From Candidatus Bathyarchaeota archaeon A05DMB-4 (GTDB lineage: Archaea; Thermoproteota; Bathyarchaeia; Bathyarchaeales; SOJC01), in contig JABFQO010000015.1 of assembly GCA_019685575.1 (NCBI GenBank), forward strand, positions 1 through 46,765: DNA of 46,765 nucleotides, given 5' to 3'. The notes beneath the pieces are model-generated. The model saw nothing but the letters and a program-made list of their open reading frames with translations, was not told where the DNA came from and ran no database searches. Positions within the stretch are counted from its first letter, which is position 1. Each line of letters opens with the position of its first letter. This document shows, piece by piece, positions 9,924-18,372 of this stretch. A program made the position numbers and the translations under genes.

Positions 9924-10199
9924 TTAGGTTTTCAAGATTTCCTCTATTTGGGCGAGGTGTTCTGCGATTTTTTCGCCTTTCTGTGTGAGCCTAAACTTTC
10001 TTGTGAATGGGAATTCTTTGGTTGTTTCCTCCTTCAGCAGTGTCAGTTGTTTGAGCGTGTTTAGCGCGGTGTAGACGGCTTTTTGTCCTAGGGGCATGTC
10101 TTGAATAATAGTCGTCAGTTTGGTTTTTCCCTTCTTGTGTAGGTAGAGCAGTATTCTCAATGCGGCTTTGCTTTCGTCCAGTCGGTCTATGGGCTGCGT
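9924..10199 (-). CDS. Winged-helix transcription regulator, start codon unclear
   Basis: About 91 residues. A helix-turn-helix (TTIIQDMPLGQKAVYTALNT) is followed by a wing (FPFTRKFRLTQKGEKIAEHL), typical of small archaeal wHTH regulators. The frame has no ATG, GTG or TTG at a sensible place: TTG at 10160 would remove the first helix, and the frame is closed by TAA just upstream. GGAG at 10208-10211 lies 8 bases before an ACG at 10199, so either ACG is used or an ATG has changed (real or error). It is divergent from another wHTH gene across a repeat-rich control region and probably regulates itself. Confidence 0.6.
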   Translation of the reverse strand, partial: TQPIDRLDESKAALRILLYLHKKGKTKLTTIIQDMPLGQKAVYTALNTLKQLTLLKEETTKEFPFTRKFRLTQKGEKIAEHLAQIEEILKT

Positions 10200-10224
10200 T
10201 TATTTGTCTCCTTTGTTTATTAGT

Positions 10225-10283
10225 TATGCGTATATGCGTAAGGCTTATAAGGTTTTTCGACGTATATTCTTTAGGCATATACG
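10225..10283. promoter_or_regulatory. Shared control region between two wHTH genes
   Basis: It holds a perfect tandem TATGCGTA TATGCGTA (10225-10240), a perfect palindrome CTTATAAG (10244-10251) that can serve as TATA box in both directions, and an inverted pair CGTATAT/ATATACG (10261-10267, 10277-10283). All boxes share the core CGTATA. The spacing suits a repressor covering both promoters. Confidence 0.55.
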
Positions 10284-10301
10284 ACCCACCAACACACGTG
10301 C

Positions 10302-10622
10302 ATGGTGAAAACAAAAGTGCACACAAACAAACACTCCAAACTTCGTCCCCACGAAACACAACTCGTCTTCAAAATCCTAAAAACCCTCAGAAAAAACTCA
10401 AAAAACACACTCGCCATCTACTGCGAACTCCACCAGAACACGGGCTTCAAGAACCACCACAGCTTCTACCGCCAACTCCGCTTCTGCATAAACAACCACC
10501 TAATCGAACTCGAAAGCATCGAAAAACGATGGGGCATTCCAACCAAAAAATACCGCCTCACCCCACACGGACAAGAAATGCTAAGGTTATTAACCGAGTC
10601 TTTACAGCCATTCGAACACTAA
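10302..10622 (+). CDS. Winged-helix DNA-binding protein
   Basis: 106 residues from ATG 10302. A basic N-terminus is followed by a helix-turn-helix region (SFYRQLRFCINNHLIEL) and a wing ending in KKYRLTPHGQEMLRLL. The TPHGQE ending is typical of archaeal wHTH proteins. Codons are very A/C-rich. It is divergent from the wHTH gene at 9924-10199 and lies just upstream of the viral head genes, so it could control them, though nothing in the sequence proves it. Confidence 0.65.
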   Translation: MVKTKVHTNKHSKLRPHETQLVFKILKTLRKNSKNTLAIYCELHQNTGFKNHHSFYRQLRFCINNHLIELESIEKRWGIPTKKYRLTPHGQEMLRLLTESLQPFEH

Positions 10623-10757
10623 ACCACTCGAACCCGTTTTTTACGAGGCAATCACGAAAACTCGTTATCTGTTCTCAAAATAATGCAATATTGTCGCGTT
10701 GGGTAATTTTTAGTTTTAACGTACAAACTCGCATTCTTTTTTTCGGTGTTGTCAAAA

Positions 10758-11593
10758 ATGCCTTGGGAACAATCAGGCAACTATATTCGTTCTGGGCATC
10801 GCAACTTGGACGATTTTAGACCTCGCACTTTCCGCACGGTTTGGATTAGCGAAGAGGAAGGAATAGGGGCGGTCGTGGGCAAGCCGAAAGGCAAGCATAG
10901 CATGGAGATTGCCAGTTTTCTGTTCGACGTTAGGAAAGGCTGGACGCTGGAAAAGGCGAAAGCATGGTTTGAACAGCACAAAGACGAAAGCCAATTCAAC
11001 ACTCAGAAAGAACACTTCTGCTTTGTCACACCAATCTTAGAAAAAGTCGTCGGTAAGCCACTGCGAATCCGCGGCATCGCCATCAGCGCCGGCATGAGCA
11101 GAAACTTCAACATCTACCTCGAAGACGAACTGAAAAAATTCGCAACAAAACTCGTCAACGCACCCGTATATCTCGAACACATCTCAGCCCTAAACGCCGT
11201 AGGCAAAGTCACAGACGCCACGTGGAACCCATCTTCAAAGGCAATTTTTTACGAAGCAGAAATCTACGACGACGAAACCAAGAAAAAATCAGGCGCGGCT
11301 TGATTCAACATGTGAGCGTGGCGGCCGACTACGAAACACTGGACGTGGTAGACGGGCAGGTTCCTCACGGCTTGCACAACGCGGAACTCAGCCTCGTCGC
11401 CGTACCGGGCATGCCGCAGACCAACATACAAGTCGTCGATGACCAGTCGCTTCATGCTTTAATGGAAACACACATAAAAAACGGACGCGCCATCGTGGCA
11501 CCCGAAGCCGTGGAACAAACAAAAGACGAGGCTACCGATTTTTCCAAGACACCTTTTCGCGACGTGATGCGAAGGTTTTCACGGTTACCATGA
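10758..11593 (+). pseudogene. HK97-type prohead protease, one frameshift
   Basis: Two overlapping pieces (10758-11303 and 11222-11593) form one protein of about 278 residues. The first has GIAISAGMSRNFNIYL and the catalytic-His region PVYLEHISALN. The second has the serine region GLIQHVSVAADYE, then GLHNAELSLVAVPGMPQTN, the classic end of these proteases. The pieces meet at a run of six A (11282-11287), where a one-base change restores the frame. The protease trims scaffold and capsid during head maturation. It lies directly before the cement and capsid genes, as in HK97-like viruses. It could be a sequencing error, since the reading frame is otherwise well kept. Confidence 0.8.
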
Positions 11594-11640
11594 ACGGTAA
11601 CAGAACAAACAAAAAATGAAAAAGGAGTGAAAAAAAGAGA

Positions 11641-12057
11641 ATGACTGACAAGTGGCCAAGCGAAGAAGGTTTCATCAGCGAAGGCGAAATCGTTTCGCTT
11701 TTCAAAGCAACCGCAGCGGTCTCAAAAGGGACACTCGTAAAGCTGACTGGCGATTTAGAGGTTCAGCCAGCCACATCAAACAGCGACCCGATCGGAGTAG
11801 CACTGAAAGACGGCGCAAACGGAGACATCGTGCCCGTCTGCATCCACGGAATCTGCAAGGTCAAGGCAGGCGGCGCAATCAGCCTCGGCAAAGCCGTAAA
11901 AAGCGACGACAGCGCCCGTGCTGTAGTGCTTACTGACCAAGCAGTCAACGAAGGCGGCACAAACACCTACACAATCTACTACGCCAAAAAAGCAGGCATC
12001 GCACTGCAGGCGGCTTCGGCAGCAGACGACTGGATTCTTGTCTTTGTCTGCAAATAG
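11641..12057 (+). CDS. DUF2190-like capsid cement (decoration) protein
   Basis: 138 residues. The pattern EGEIVSLFKATAAVSKGTLV near the start, DPIGVALKDG, and a Gly-rich beta-barrel (CKVKAGGAISLGKAV) match the DUF2190 family that decorates or cements HK97-type heads. A GGAG-bearing leader precedes the ATG. It lies between protease and capsid gene, the usual place for such proteins. The exact role in this virus is inferred from family and position. Confidence 0.82.
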   Translation: MTDKWPSEEGFISEGEIVSLFKATAAVSKGTLVKLTGDLEVQPATSNSDPIGVALKDGANGDIVPVCIHGICKVKAGGAISLGKAVKSDDSARAVVLTDQAVNEGGTNTYTIYYAKKAGIALQAASAADDWILVFVCK

Positions 12058-12072
12058 GAGAGTGAAAAAAAC

Positions 12073-13002
12073 TTGGGTAAAACAGATTTAGCCGTAAAGA
12101 GGCTGGAGGAAAAACTTAACGTTTCTTTCAGCGGCAGACCAATCGCGGTGATGCAGTCGGAGCTTAGGCGAAAAATCGGTGAAGCCTTGAAGAACAATAG
12201 GCTACACGAGATTCTGTTTTCCGACGCAAGTCAAGCCACGGCGAAGGTCTTGGACACGGTCTGGGAAGCCGCCAAGCCAAGGCTAATCGGCAGAGAACTC
12301 GCCGTCGTCATCGCACAAGACGCACCGCTAATTAAGGTTCCGAGAGCAAAAATCAGCCAAGCCTTCGAGGTCGCAGAAGGCGCCGAAATCCCCGTGGGCA
12401 CCGAAGACTATGACAGCGTGACGTTGACACCGAAAAAGTACGGCGTTCGTCCCTTGATTAGTCGCGAGATGGTTGAAGACTCAGAATGGGACGTTATCGA
12501 GTATCAACTTGCCGAAGCAGGCCGAGCTATGGCAGACCTTGAAACCGAAAAGATTGTTTCTCAGATGATTTCAGACGCGGGCAACAGCGTAGCAGCAGGC
12601 ACTGGAGGCACATTGTCTTACGGCGACGTGGTGAACATCGTCAAAGAATGCCTAATCGACGGCTACACTCCAGACGCGCTGGCTATTCATCCTAGCGAAC
12701 TCGCCGACTTGTTAAAAGACACGGCTATTCAAAAAGCCATGGAGTGGGGCGGAGAAGCCGTCGCGCCGAGTGGACAAATCGCACGGTTGCTGGGTATGCA
12801 AGTCCTGGTGTCAACAAAAGTTCCCAGTGGCACGGCTTTGGTGGTCGACAGCAAACACGCGGGCGTCTTGTTCATCCGCCGAGACATCACAGCCGAAGAC
12901 TATGAAGACCCAGTTAAGGATTTAGCAGGAGTAGCAGTAACCGCCCGTTGGGCATACACCACACTACGCGCTGACGCAATCGGCAAGGTCACGGGATGCT
13001 AA
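12073..13002 (+). CDS. Major capsid protein, HK97 fold
   Basis: 309 residues from TTG 12073, behind AGGAGAG. An N-terminal helical arm is followed by typical HK97-fold stretches: TLTPKKYGVRPLISREMVEDS (E-loop to spine helix), the long helix DLETEKIVSQMI, PDALAIHPSELADL (P-domain) and GMQVLVSTKVPSGTALVVDS followed by an aromatic strand. It forms the icosahedral shell. Position after protease and cement protein supports a viral head rather than an encapsulin, which would lack those partners. No portal gene is seen nearby. The reading frame is intact. Confidence 0.85.
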   Translation: MGKTDLAVKRLEEKLNVSFSGRPIAVMQSELRRKIGEALKNNRLHEILFSDASQATAKVLDTVWEAAKPRLIGRELAVVIAQDAPLIKVPRAKISQAFEVAEGAEIPVGTEDYDSVTLTPKKYGVRPLISREMVEDSEWDVIEYQLAEAGRAMADLETEKIVSQMISDAGNSVAAGTGGTLSYGDVVNIVKECLIDGYTPDALAIHPSELADLLKDTAIQKAMEWGGEAVAPSGQIARLLGMQVLVSTKVPSGTALVVDSKHAGVLFIRRDITAEDYEDPVKDLAGVAVTARWAYTTLRADAIGKVTGC

Positions 13003-13055
13003 CCGAAAAAACCAAAAACAACCCATAAACCCCCATTTTATTGGAAAACCAACAA

Positions 13056-13301
13056 ATGTCTTTTGAAAAACGCTTGGAGCAAATTAAATTCGTTCTTCGA
13101 AAACTTTCGCGGCAGCCGATGCGGTGGACACCTTTAGTGAAGGCGACGATTCAAGCTTGCGGAAGTCCGCCGAGGCTTTACTACATTCTCTAGTTTTTGG
13201 AGAAAGAAGGTTTTGTGGTGCATGAAGATGTCGAAGGCAAGCTTCACTGGAAAATCACGGAAAAAGGAAACGCACTGTTAGACGTTCTATCCAAGGACTA
13301 A
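13056..13301 (+). pseudogene. Small winged-helix protein with in-frame TAG
   Basis: 82 codons from ATG 13056 to TAA 13299, with one TAG at codon 46 (13191-13193). On both sides the frame reads like one wHTH protein: FVLRKLSRQPMRWTPLVKA, then SPPRLYYIL [TAG] FLEKEGFVVHED, then LHWKITEKGNALLDVL. Relatives often have K, R or Q at such a place, each one base from TAG. It is either a recent nonsense mutation, a sequencing error or recoded TAG. TAG is used as a normal stop in several neighbours. It converges with the HTH gene at 13305-13484, three bases apart. Confidence 0.65.
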
Positions 13302-13304
13302 CGG

Positions 13305-13484
13305 CTATTTTTTGACGAGAGAGTATTTGCGGTTCACACAGTCGATTATTTCTTTTTCAAAAAGTCTTCTCAAAGCTCTGAACACGGCTTTTTCTGGTTT
13401 CCCAAGTTTCTGGGCAATTTCCACCAACGTCAATGGAGGAGAGTTTTTCAACAAAGCAACAACATCCTCATCAAGTTTTGCCAT
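13305..13484 (-). CDS. Small winged-helix protein (59 residues)
   Basis: An intact 59-residue frame from ATG 13484 with AGGTG 10 bases upstream. It reads MAKLDEDVVALLK, then PPLTLVEIAQKLGKPEKAV (helix-turn-helix), then ALRRLFEKEIIDCV and a wing ending YSLVKK. It looks like a minimal wHTH regulator. It is tail-to-tail with the HTH gene at 13056-13301, separated by three bases. The pair sits with the MFS gene inside the viral head cluster. The target is unknown. Confidence 0.65.
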   Translation of the reverse strand: MAKLDEDVVALLKNSPPLTLVEIAQKLGKPEKAVFRALRRLFEKEIIDCVNRKYSLVKK

Positions 13485-13633
13485 GATTCGTACACCTTGC
13501 GAACTGAGAGTACTTTTCTTTCGCGAAGGGGGTATTTTAGTTTTAGCGTAGTTTTTTGAGTTTAGATGAAAAGCATAAAATCCTCTTTTTCTTGTTTATG
13601 AGAATAAAACCTCGCGTAAAACGGGATGCACAG

Positions 13634-14839
13634 ATGGCACATCACGACTACAGACGAATATTGACGTTTGGGTTTCCGTTCGAAGACCTTAGCCGAGACG
13701 TTAAGCTAATATGCCTCTCAAACTTCATCGGTGCCTTCGGCGAAGGCTTGTACATCTTCGTGCTTCCGCTTTATTTGATTCAACTGCAGGCCAGCATAGT
13801 CGACGTGGGCGCTTTCTTCTCCGTCATGTACCTTTTCTCCGCACTAGCGCCGATTCCGGGAGGCTTCCTTGCTGACAAGTTCGACCGAAGAATGATAGTT
13901 TTCTTTTCGTGGGGGCTATGGACCTTCACGCCATTAGTCTATGCGTTTTCCAACCATTGGGTCGAAATGATTCCCGGCGCCATACTCTGGGGCTCTTCGA
14001 TGCTGGGCGCGCCCGCAATCAACGCTTACATAGTTACTTCGGCAAAGGACCAGAGAAAGACCGCAACGCTTCTCGCCTCATTCACATCAACGTGGGCACT
14101 GGGTTACATATTTTCGCCTGCAATAGGTGGCTATTTGACAACCATCATCGGTATGAAACAAGTTCTTCTGATAGCTACCGTGTTTGCCGCGGTCTGCACC
14201 AGCGTATACTTGTTCATAAGCAGCCAACATGCCCCAAAAAAGACCGAAAACAAAGAAAACCAGCAACCACAGCCGCGCAGAGAAATTTCAAGTTCTGCTC
14301 GTAAACGTCTCTTGGCATGGTCGATTTTCTACGCTCTCCTCGTGTTTACGATGTACGTAAGCCGCACTTTCATGGCGCCATTCCTGAGAGACACTGTGCA
14401 CGCTGAAGAGTTCTACATAGGACTTTTCGGTTCGATAAACTTTGCAGGATTCGCAATTCTCGGATTGCTGGTCAGTAGATTAGGCGACAGATGGGAAAAA
14501 ATCGACGCCATCCTTGTCTGCGTCTTAATGTTCGCCCTTTCAACCGTGGCAATCCTGTTTTACCCCAACCCAGTTTTCCTGCTTTTCGTGGCGTTTTTCT
14601 GGGGCGGCTCAATCGCCTATGGCGCGTTAATAAGTTCTGTCATAGGAGCTATTGCGCCAGAAACCTCGCGTGGAAGGTGGATCTCGATTCCCATGAGCAG
14701 TTCCATGGTCGCGGCAGTAATTGCACCCTATGTTGGCGGCTATCTTTACGAGATTTCACCTTCGATTCCGTTCGTTGTTTCGCTTGTCGTAGCTCTACCA
14801 GTGACGGTTTTGGCTTTGACTGACCTTTTCAAAGAATAG
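13634..14839 (+). CDS. Major facilitator superfamily transporter
   Basis: About 401 residues from ATG 13634 (MAHHDYRRIL); the frame is open back to 13556 but those codons look non-coding. Twelve membrane segments can be counted, with the signature GGFLADKFDRRM between segments 2 and 3 and a charged central loop (PKKTENKENQQPQPRRE). The second half repeats a similar pattern (VSRLGDRWEKID). Likely an exporter of small molecules; substrate unknown. It sits between the capsid and connector genes, an unexpected place, so it may be cargo or an insertion. The frame is intact and ends in TAG. Confidence 0.85.
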   Translation: MAHHDYRRILTFGFPFEDLSRDVKLICLSNFIGAFGEGLYIFVLPLYLIQLQASIVDVGAFFSVMYLFSALAPIPGGFLADKFDRRMIVFFSWGLWTFTPLVYAFSNHWVEMIPGAILWGSSMLGAPAINAYIVTSAKDQRKTATLLASFTSTWALGYIFSPAIGGYLTTIIGMKQVLLIATVFAAVCTSVYLFISSQHAPKKTENKENQQPQPRREISSSARKRLLAWSIFYALLVFTMYVSRTFMAPFLRDTVHAEEFYIGLFGSINFAGFAILGLLVSRLGDRWEKIDAILVCVLMFALSTVAILFYPNPVFLLFVAFFWGGSIAYGALISSVIGAIAPETSRGRWISIPMSSSMVAAVIAPYVGGYLYEISPSIPFVVSLVVALPVTVLALTDLFKE

Positions 14840-14911
14840 CAACGGTTGTTACGTTTTTCTTAAGCATTTCCTAGAAATAAGAATTTTTCATGCTTATTTT
14901 GTTAAAAACTG

Positions 14912-14933
14912 CTTAAATAATTCTTTTTATATG
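14912..14933 (+). promoter_or_regulatory. TATA region before the connector gene
   Basis: Two TATA-like boxes, CTTAAATA (14912-14919) and TTTTTATATG (14924-14933). They argue that the ATG at 14931 is part of the promoter and that translation begins further down. Confidence 0.4.
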
Positions 14934-14960
14934 ATTTTATGCTTGAAAATGGAGTGTTTG

Positions 14961-15317
14961 GTGTTGGTTTCAGTCACGGCGGACACGGTTCGCAGTCGTT
15001 TGAATTTGACGTTGGAGGACGCTGATGATGATAAGGTTAACGGAATGATCCAAGACGCGGCGGCGACCATAGCGTTGGAGGTGGGAAGAAGCATTGATTA
15101 TACAAACTGCAGCGAAGCTGAAGCAACGGCGATAAAGAACCTCGCGGCCATCTACTTAATCTGCCACTTGTCCGGTGGTTCGGCGGCAGGGCTGAATTTT
15201 TCGGTTGGAGATTTGCGTGTGGACGGTTCGGATAAGATGCCGAGTGTAGAAATCCTCTATCGCGAGTTGGAGCGTCTGTTGCTGCGTTTGCGTTATCCGA
15301 GTGTGGAGATGACTTAG
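14961..15317 (+). CDS. Head-tail connector-like protein
   Basis: 118 residues from GTG 14961, six bases after GGAG; the ATG at 14931 lies in the TATA region. The start SVTADTVRSRLNLT, the middle MIQDAAATIALEVGR and EAEATAIKNLAAIYLICHL, and the closing arginine-rich helix fit the small all-helical connectors (gp6/HTC-like) that follow capsid genes in HK97-type viruses. Such proteins form the ring between portal and tail. The family call rests on size, helix pattern and position, so it is moderate. It is followed one base later by the toroid gene. Confidence 0.55.
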   Translation: MLVSVTADTVRSRLNLTLEDADDDKVNGMIQDAAATIALEVGRSIDYTNCSEAEATAIKNLAAIYLICHLSGGSAAGLNFSVGDLRVDGSDKMPSVEILYRELERLLLRLRYPSVEMT

Positions 15318-15773
15318 GATGGGAGTTTTGCGTACGTATTTTGATTTTTTGATGGAATATGCGCCGTATTTTTACTACTTGTCTGATTCTGGAATTATTG
15401 ATCCAGAATGGGGAAGAGGCCCAGCGCCAGCGAGTTTTGCCATTCAATTCTTGAACGAAGCGTACTGTGCAAAGGAGTTTGAAAACGAGAAATCAGCTGT
15501 TCAAGCCAAGATCGTTGAGTTGGCGGATTATTTGTTGACAATTCAATGTGTTGACGATGAAAAGTTGGCTTACGGTGGGTTCAAAAGCCGAGACGATAGC
15601 ACTTATTACTATGTAGACGCCATGCGAGCAATCCCGGCGCTCCTGATTGCCTACGACTTGACAGACAATCAGAGTTACTTGGATGCTGCAAAACTGGCAG
15701 GCGGCACATTTCTTTACAACATGCAGCATAAACCCTCGCTTCTCGGAGTACATGATCAATATTACGGTGGTTA

Positions 15774-15783
15774 GCGCGCGCGC
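15774..15783. repeat. Alternating GC run 1
   Basis: (GC)5, at the frameshift in the toroid gene. Removing one base restores GGYARATL, so the run itself is natural coding and only its length is wrong. Confidence 0.7.
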
Positions 15784-16656
15784 TACTTTGAGTGAGGCTT
15801 GGCTGGTGGGCATGTACGTCGCCGATCTTTACGGCACAATAGCCCTGCAACAACTCTACACCCGCACCAGCGAGGCAAAATATCAAACTATGATAAATGA
15901 CTCGTTGAACTTTTATCGCAGCGGCTTCGAGAATCTGTACCTGAAATACTCGCCCCCGCCTTACGGCGACGGCAACTGGCACCGTACAGGCGCACAGGAC
16001 AACTTAATCTATGACGATGATTTCGGCTATGCTTTGCTTGGACTTTACAGTTATGAGGGTTGGAGCCAAACTGTAAAGAAGGTTTACGAAGCAATAAACA
16101 CGATAGGCAATTGCACCGAGTATCCGTCTTATAATCCACTGGTTTGCTGGGCAGGTTACGTGGATGTCATAGACCATAAGCCCGCATGCGAGTATTATGA
16201 CTGCGTAACTGCGGGTATCCTTTTCGAAATACGAAACTCTTACGATTCGATTGCTTTGGACCAAAGCGCCAAGTCGGTTTTGGTTAACTCGGACAATTTT
16301 ATGTTCTGGGGCGTAAAATTCAGCGACTACACGCCAGTGGAGAACAAGAAATCCACGGTTACGGTTGCTTGGCTGGGCCGCATGATGCTTAACTACAGCC
16401 CGTTAACATCAGTTTTCACCAGAATCTTGCAAGTACATGGCAGGCGAATCACGCTTCTCAGCCGACGCGAAACCAACGGCACAGTGAACTATTCTGAAGC
16501 AGCCACGATCACGGCTATAATCAATCCCGCCCAAGCCGCGGAAATGTTCATCCAGCCTGGCTACGCGTCGAACGATGTTGTCCGCGTCTACACGGTTTCC
16601 AACATCGCGCACAGAGATAAAATTGCCTTTGATGGTAAGGAGTAGAGGTTGGTCCG

Positions 16657-16667
16657 GCGCGCGCGCG
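16657..16667. repeat. Alternating GC run 2
   Basis: Eleven alternating bases, next to the in-frame TAG at 16643 in the same gene. Confidence 0.7.
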
Positions 16668-16877
16668 ACGTTTTCAGAAATGAAACCGGCATAAAGACCG
16701 CGTCAGTAGACGTCTCTGTTGCAGTCAATGATGTTGTTAACTTGAAAGTTTATCCCGTTGGGACTCCCATGACAGGCGGCTCGATAATCTTTGCGTGGAC
16801 TCTCGATTTTGCACCAGCACCATAGCAACGAACGTACGTGTTTGCACGACAACCAAATACAAAGGAGTGCCTGAGCG

Positions 16878-17102
16878 ATGGTTATGATACGTGAAGTCTT
16901 GTACGTGCCAAAAAACTTGAAGGATAAAGTGAAAGAAGTGGCGAAAAAGTTTCAGCAAGAAGAATTAAACAAGAACATGCTTGCCGAGACAGACATCCGA
17001 GACGTGATAATAGTCTGCATAGCCCAAGCGTTGCCCACAATTAAACAAATGACGCTACAAGAATTCAGACACGCCGTCCAAACTATAAAAAACGAAAAAT
17101 AA
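16878..17102 (+). CDS. Small helical protein, unknown
   Basis: 74 residues from ATG 16878, with GGAG 10 bases upstream. It is charged and helical (VPKNLKDKVKEVAKKFQQEE), then DIRDVIIVCIAQALPTI. No family recognised. It ends the viral-type cluster on the plus strand and converges with the secreted-protein gene at 17112, so it may be a minor virion or regulatory protein. Confidence 0.5.
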   Translation: MVMIREVLYVPKNLKDKVKEVAKKFQQEELNKNMLAETDIRDVIIVCIAQALPTIKQMTLQEFRHAVQTIKNEK

Positions 17103-17111
17103 CAGAGACGC

Positions 17112-18266
17112 CTAAAACAGTTTTTTCCGGTATTTGTAAATCACGGCTATCAAAACAACCGCAATAAACGCGACGATAAGCACCTCTAACGGCACGCCTG
17201 AAACTTCTCCTTGCACCGTGAATTGATATAACAGCCCTTGCGAAAGCGTGCTTTGTTTGTTCCCAGCCTCGTCCATGGCCTCGATGTAAAAACTAATGGT
17301 TTGTCCCGCGCCGAAAGGCCCAAAGGGAGACGTAAGAGGAGGGCGCCAAACACCTTCAACGAGCGTCAAGTTTATAATCTTGAATGTTTGTTCGCCTTGG
17401 GCTTTGTAATAAAGCAAAACTTGTTTCACCTTGCTTGCGTAATCGGGTTTCGTGACGGCGACATTCAGCGGTATGATTTGCTGTGGCGTGGGAGAATTTA
17501 GGAATGCTGGTGTTCCGATTGTAGGCTTTATCGTGTCCCGCATCGGGTTCAGAAACGTGTTTGAAAGGTACTCTTTAGACTCAGCGACAACCGTAGCGTT
17601 GACTATGTCGTGCGGGATGCTTGCTGGATAACTGGATATCTTAAAAGTAGACTTCCCATCTGGAACAATAGCAGTGGGATTGGCGGGGCTGCGGGAAGCC
17701 CAAAAAATGCTGTTGTTTGATTTGTAATGAAAGATCACCGTAACCTGCGTGTTTGTTGCGTTTGCATTCGGCGTGGTTTCAATGTTCTTTAGGGTGCCTA
17801 AGGTTTGGGTTAGCGTGCCGTCTACGTAGTAGGTGCTGTTTAAAACCTGCAGCATTAAGGGTTTGCTTTGGGTAGTGCTCCAACCGTTAAGAGACACGGT
17901 GTAACGATTTACCCATTCCGCATGCGCATCGGATGTGCCGGCGTAACCGGCTTTAAAGGGCACCTTCGCGTTAGGGAGCGCATTGTCGATGAGGATTGAT
18001 GCGTTTCTAGTTGCTATGACAACCGACCCTATATAGAACGTAACAGTGATGCTGACGTTGGTCGCGGCTGCGTCGCCGACGTTCTCTATTTCTCCCACGA
18101 CATTATATGTGCCGTAGGACCCAACTGGAGGAGGCGAATAGAATCCACGGTGCGAAAGAATCCGTATGTCAGCGGCTGCGGCTTTCACGGATGAAATGCG
18201 GTATGCTGTTGTGAGTGTTGTGAGAGCGATCATACTGAGCAGGATAAGAGTTGTTTTTCGACTCAT
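17112..18266 (-). CDS. Surface protein with N-terminal FxLYD-like domain and C-terminal anchor
   Basis: 384 residues from the second of two adjacent ATG codons. A signal peptide (TLILLSMIALTTLTTAYR) leads to a domain with VGEIENVGDAAATNVSITV, typical of FxLYD/CARDB-like surface modules, and a second similar half. A later Ig-like part contains VEGVWRPPLTSPFGPFGAG. The C-terminus has one membrane helix (VPLEVLIVAFIAVVLIAVIY) and a KYRKKLF tail facing the cytoplasm. Likely displayed outside the cell. Its ligand is unknown. The gene is intact. Confidence 0.75.
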   Translation of the reverse strand: MSRKTTLILLSMIALTTLTTAYRISSVKAAAADIRILSHRGFYSPPPVGSYGTYNVVGEIENVGDAAATNVSITVTFYIGSVVIATRNASILIDNALPNAKVPFKAGYAGTSDAHAEWVNRYTVSLNGWSTTQSKPLMLQVLNSTYYVDGTLTQTLGTLKNIETTPNANATNTQVTVIFHYKSNNSIFWASRSPANPTAIVPDGKSTFKISSYPASIPHDIVNATVVAESKEYLSNTFLNPMRDTIKPTIGTPAFLNSPTPQQIIPLNVAVTKPDYASKVKQVLLYYKAQGEQTFKIINLTLVEGVWRPPLTSPFGPFGAGQTISFYIEAMDEAGNKQSTLSQGLLYQFTVQGEVSGVPLEVLIVAFIAVVLIAVIYKYRKKLF

Positions 18267-18372
18267 CACTTTCTTCGCCTTTCAGTATTTTTTGAAGTAT
18301 TCACATGTATAAACATATAGGAATTTAAGCATCATGCATTGGTACAAGTTTTGATAAACAGAAAAAGAGGAA

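Larger units (their letters stand above)
15319..16825 (+). pseudogene. Alpha-toroid protein with beta tail, frameshifted and with in-frame stop
   Basis: About 500 residues in pieces. The first piece (15319-15774) and the second (from about 15774) shift frame at an alternating GC run (15774-15783); without one base the text reads GGYARATLSEAW, a natural toroid turn. A TAG at 16643-16645 interrupts again; adding a G there and removing one base in the next GC run (16657-16667) gives GKEVEVGP and then DVFRNETG. The helical part (LADYLLTIQ, YYVDAMRAIPALLIAYDL, FGYALLGLYSYEGW) looks like the six-hairpin toroid of glycosidases and polysaccharide lyases. The last 60 residues (SVDVSVAVND, VYPVGTPMTGG) are beta-rich. 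It could be a viral glycan-binding or -cutting protein, but no catalytic residue is certain. Confidence 0.6.

Noticed and set aside
12073-13002. Encapsulin instead of viral capsid protein
   Set aside because: Protease and cement protein directly upstream and a connector downstream favour a virus; no cargo enzyme with a targeting tail is nearby.
15774-15783. GC run as filler for an assembly gap
   Set aside because: Removing one base gives GGYARATL, so the run is real coding text; only its length seems wrong. The idea stays open for the runs at 46 kb.
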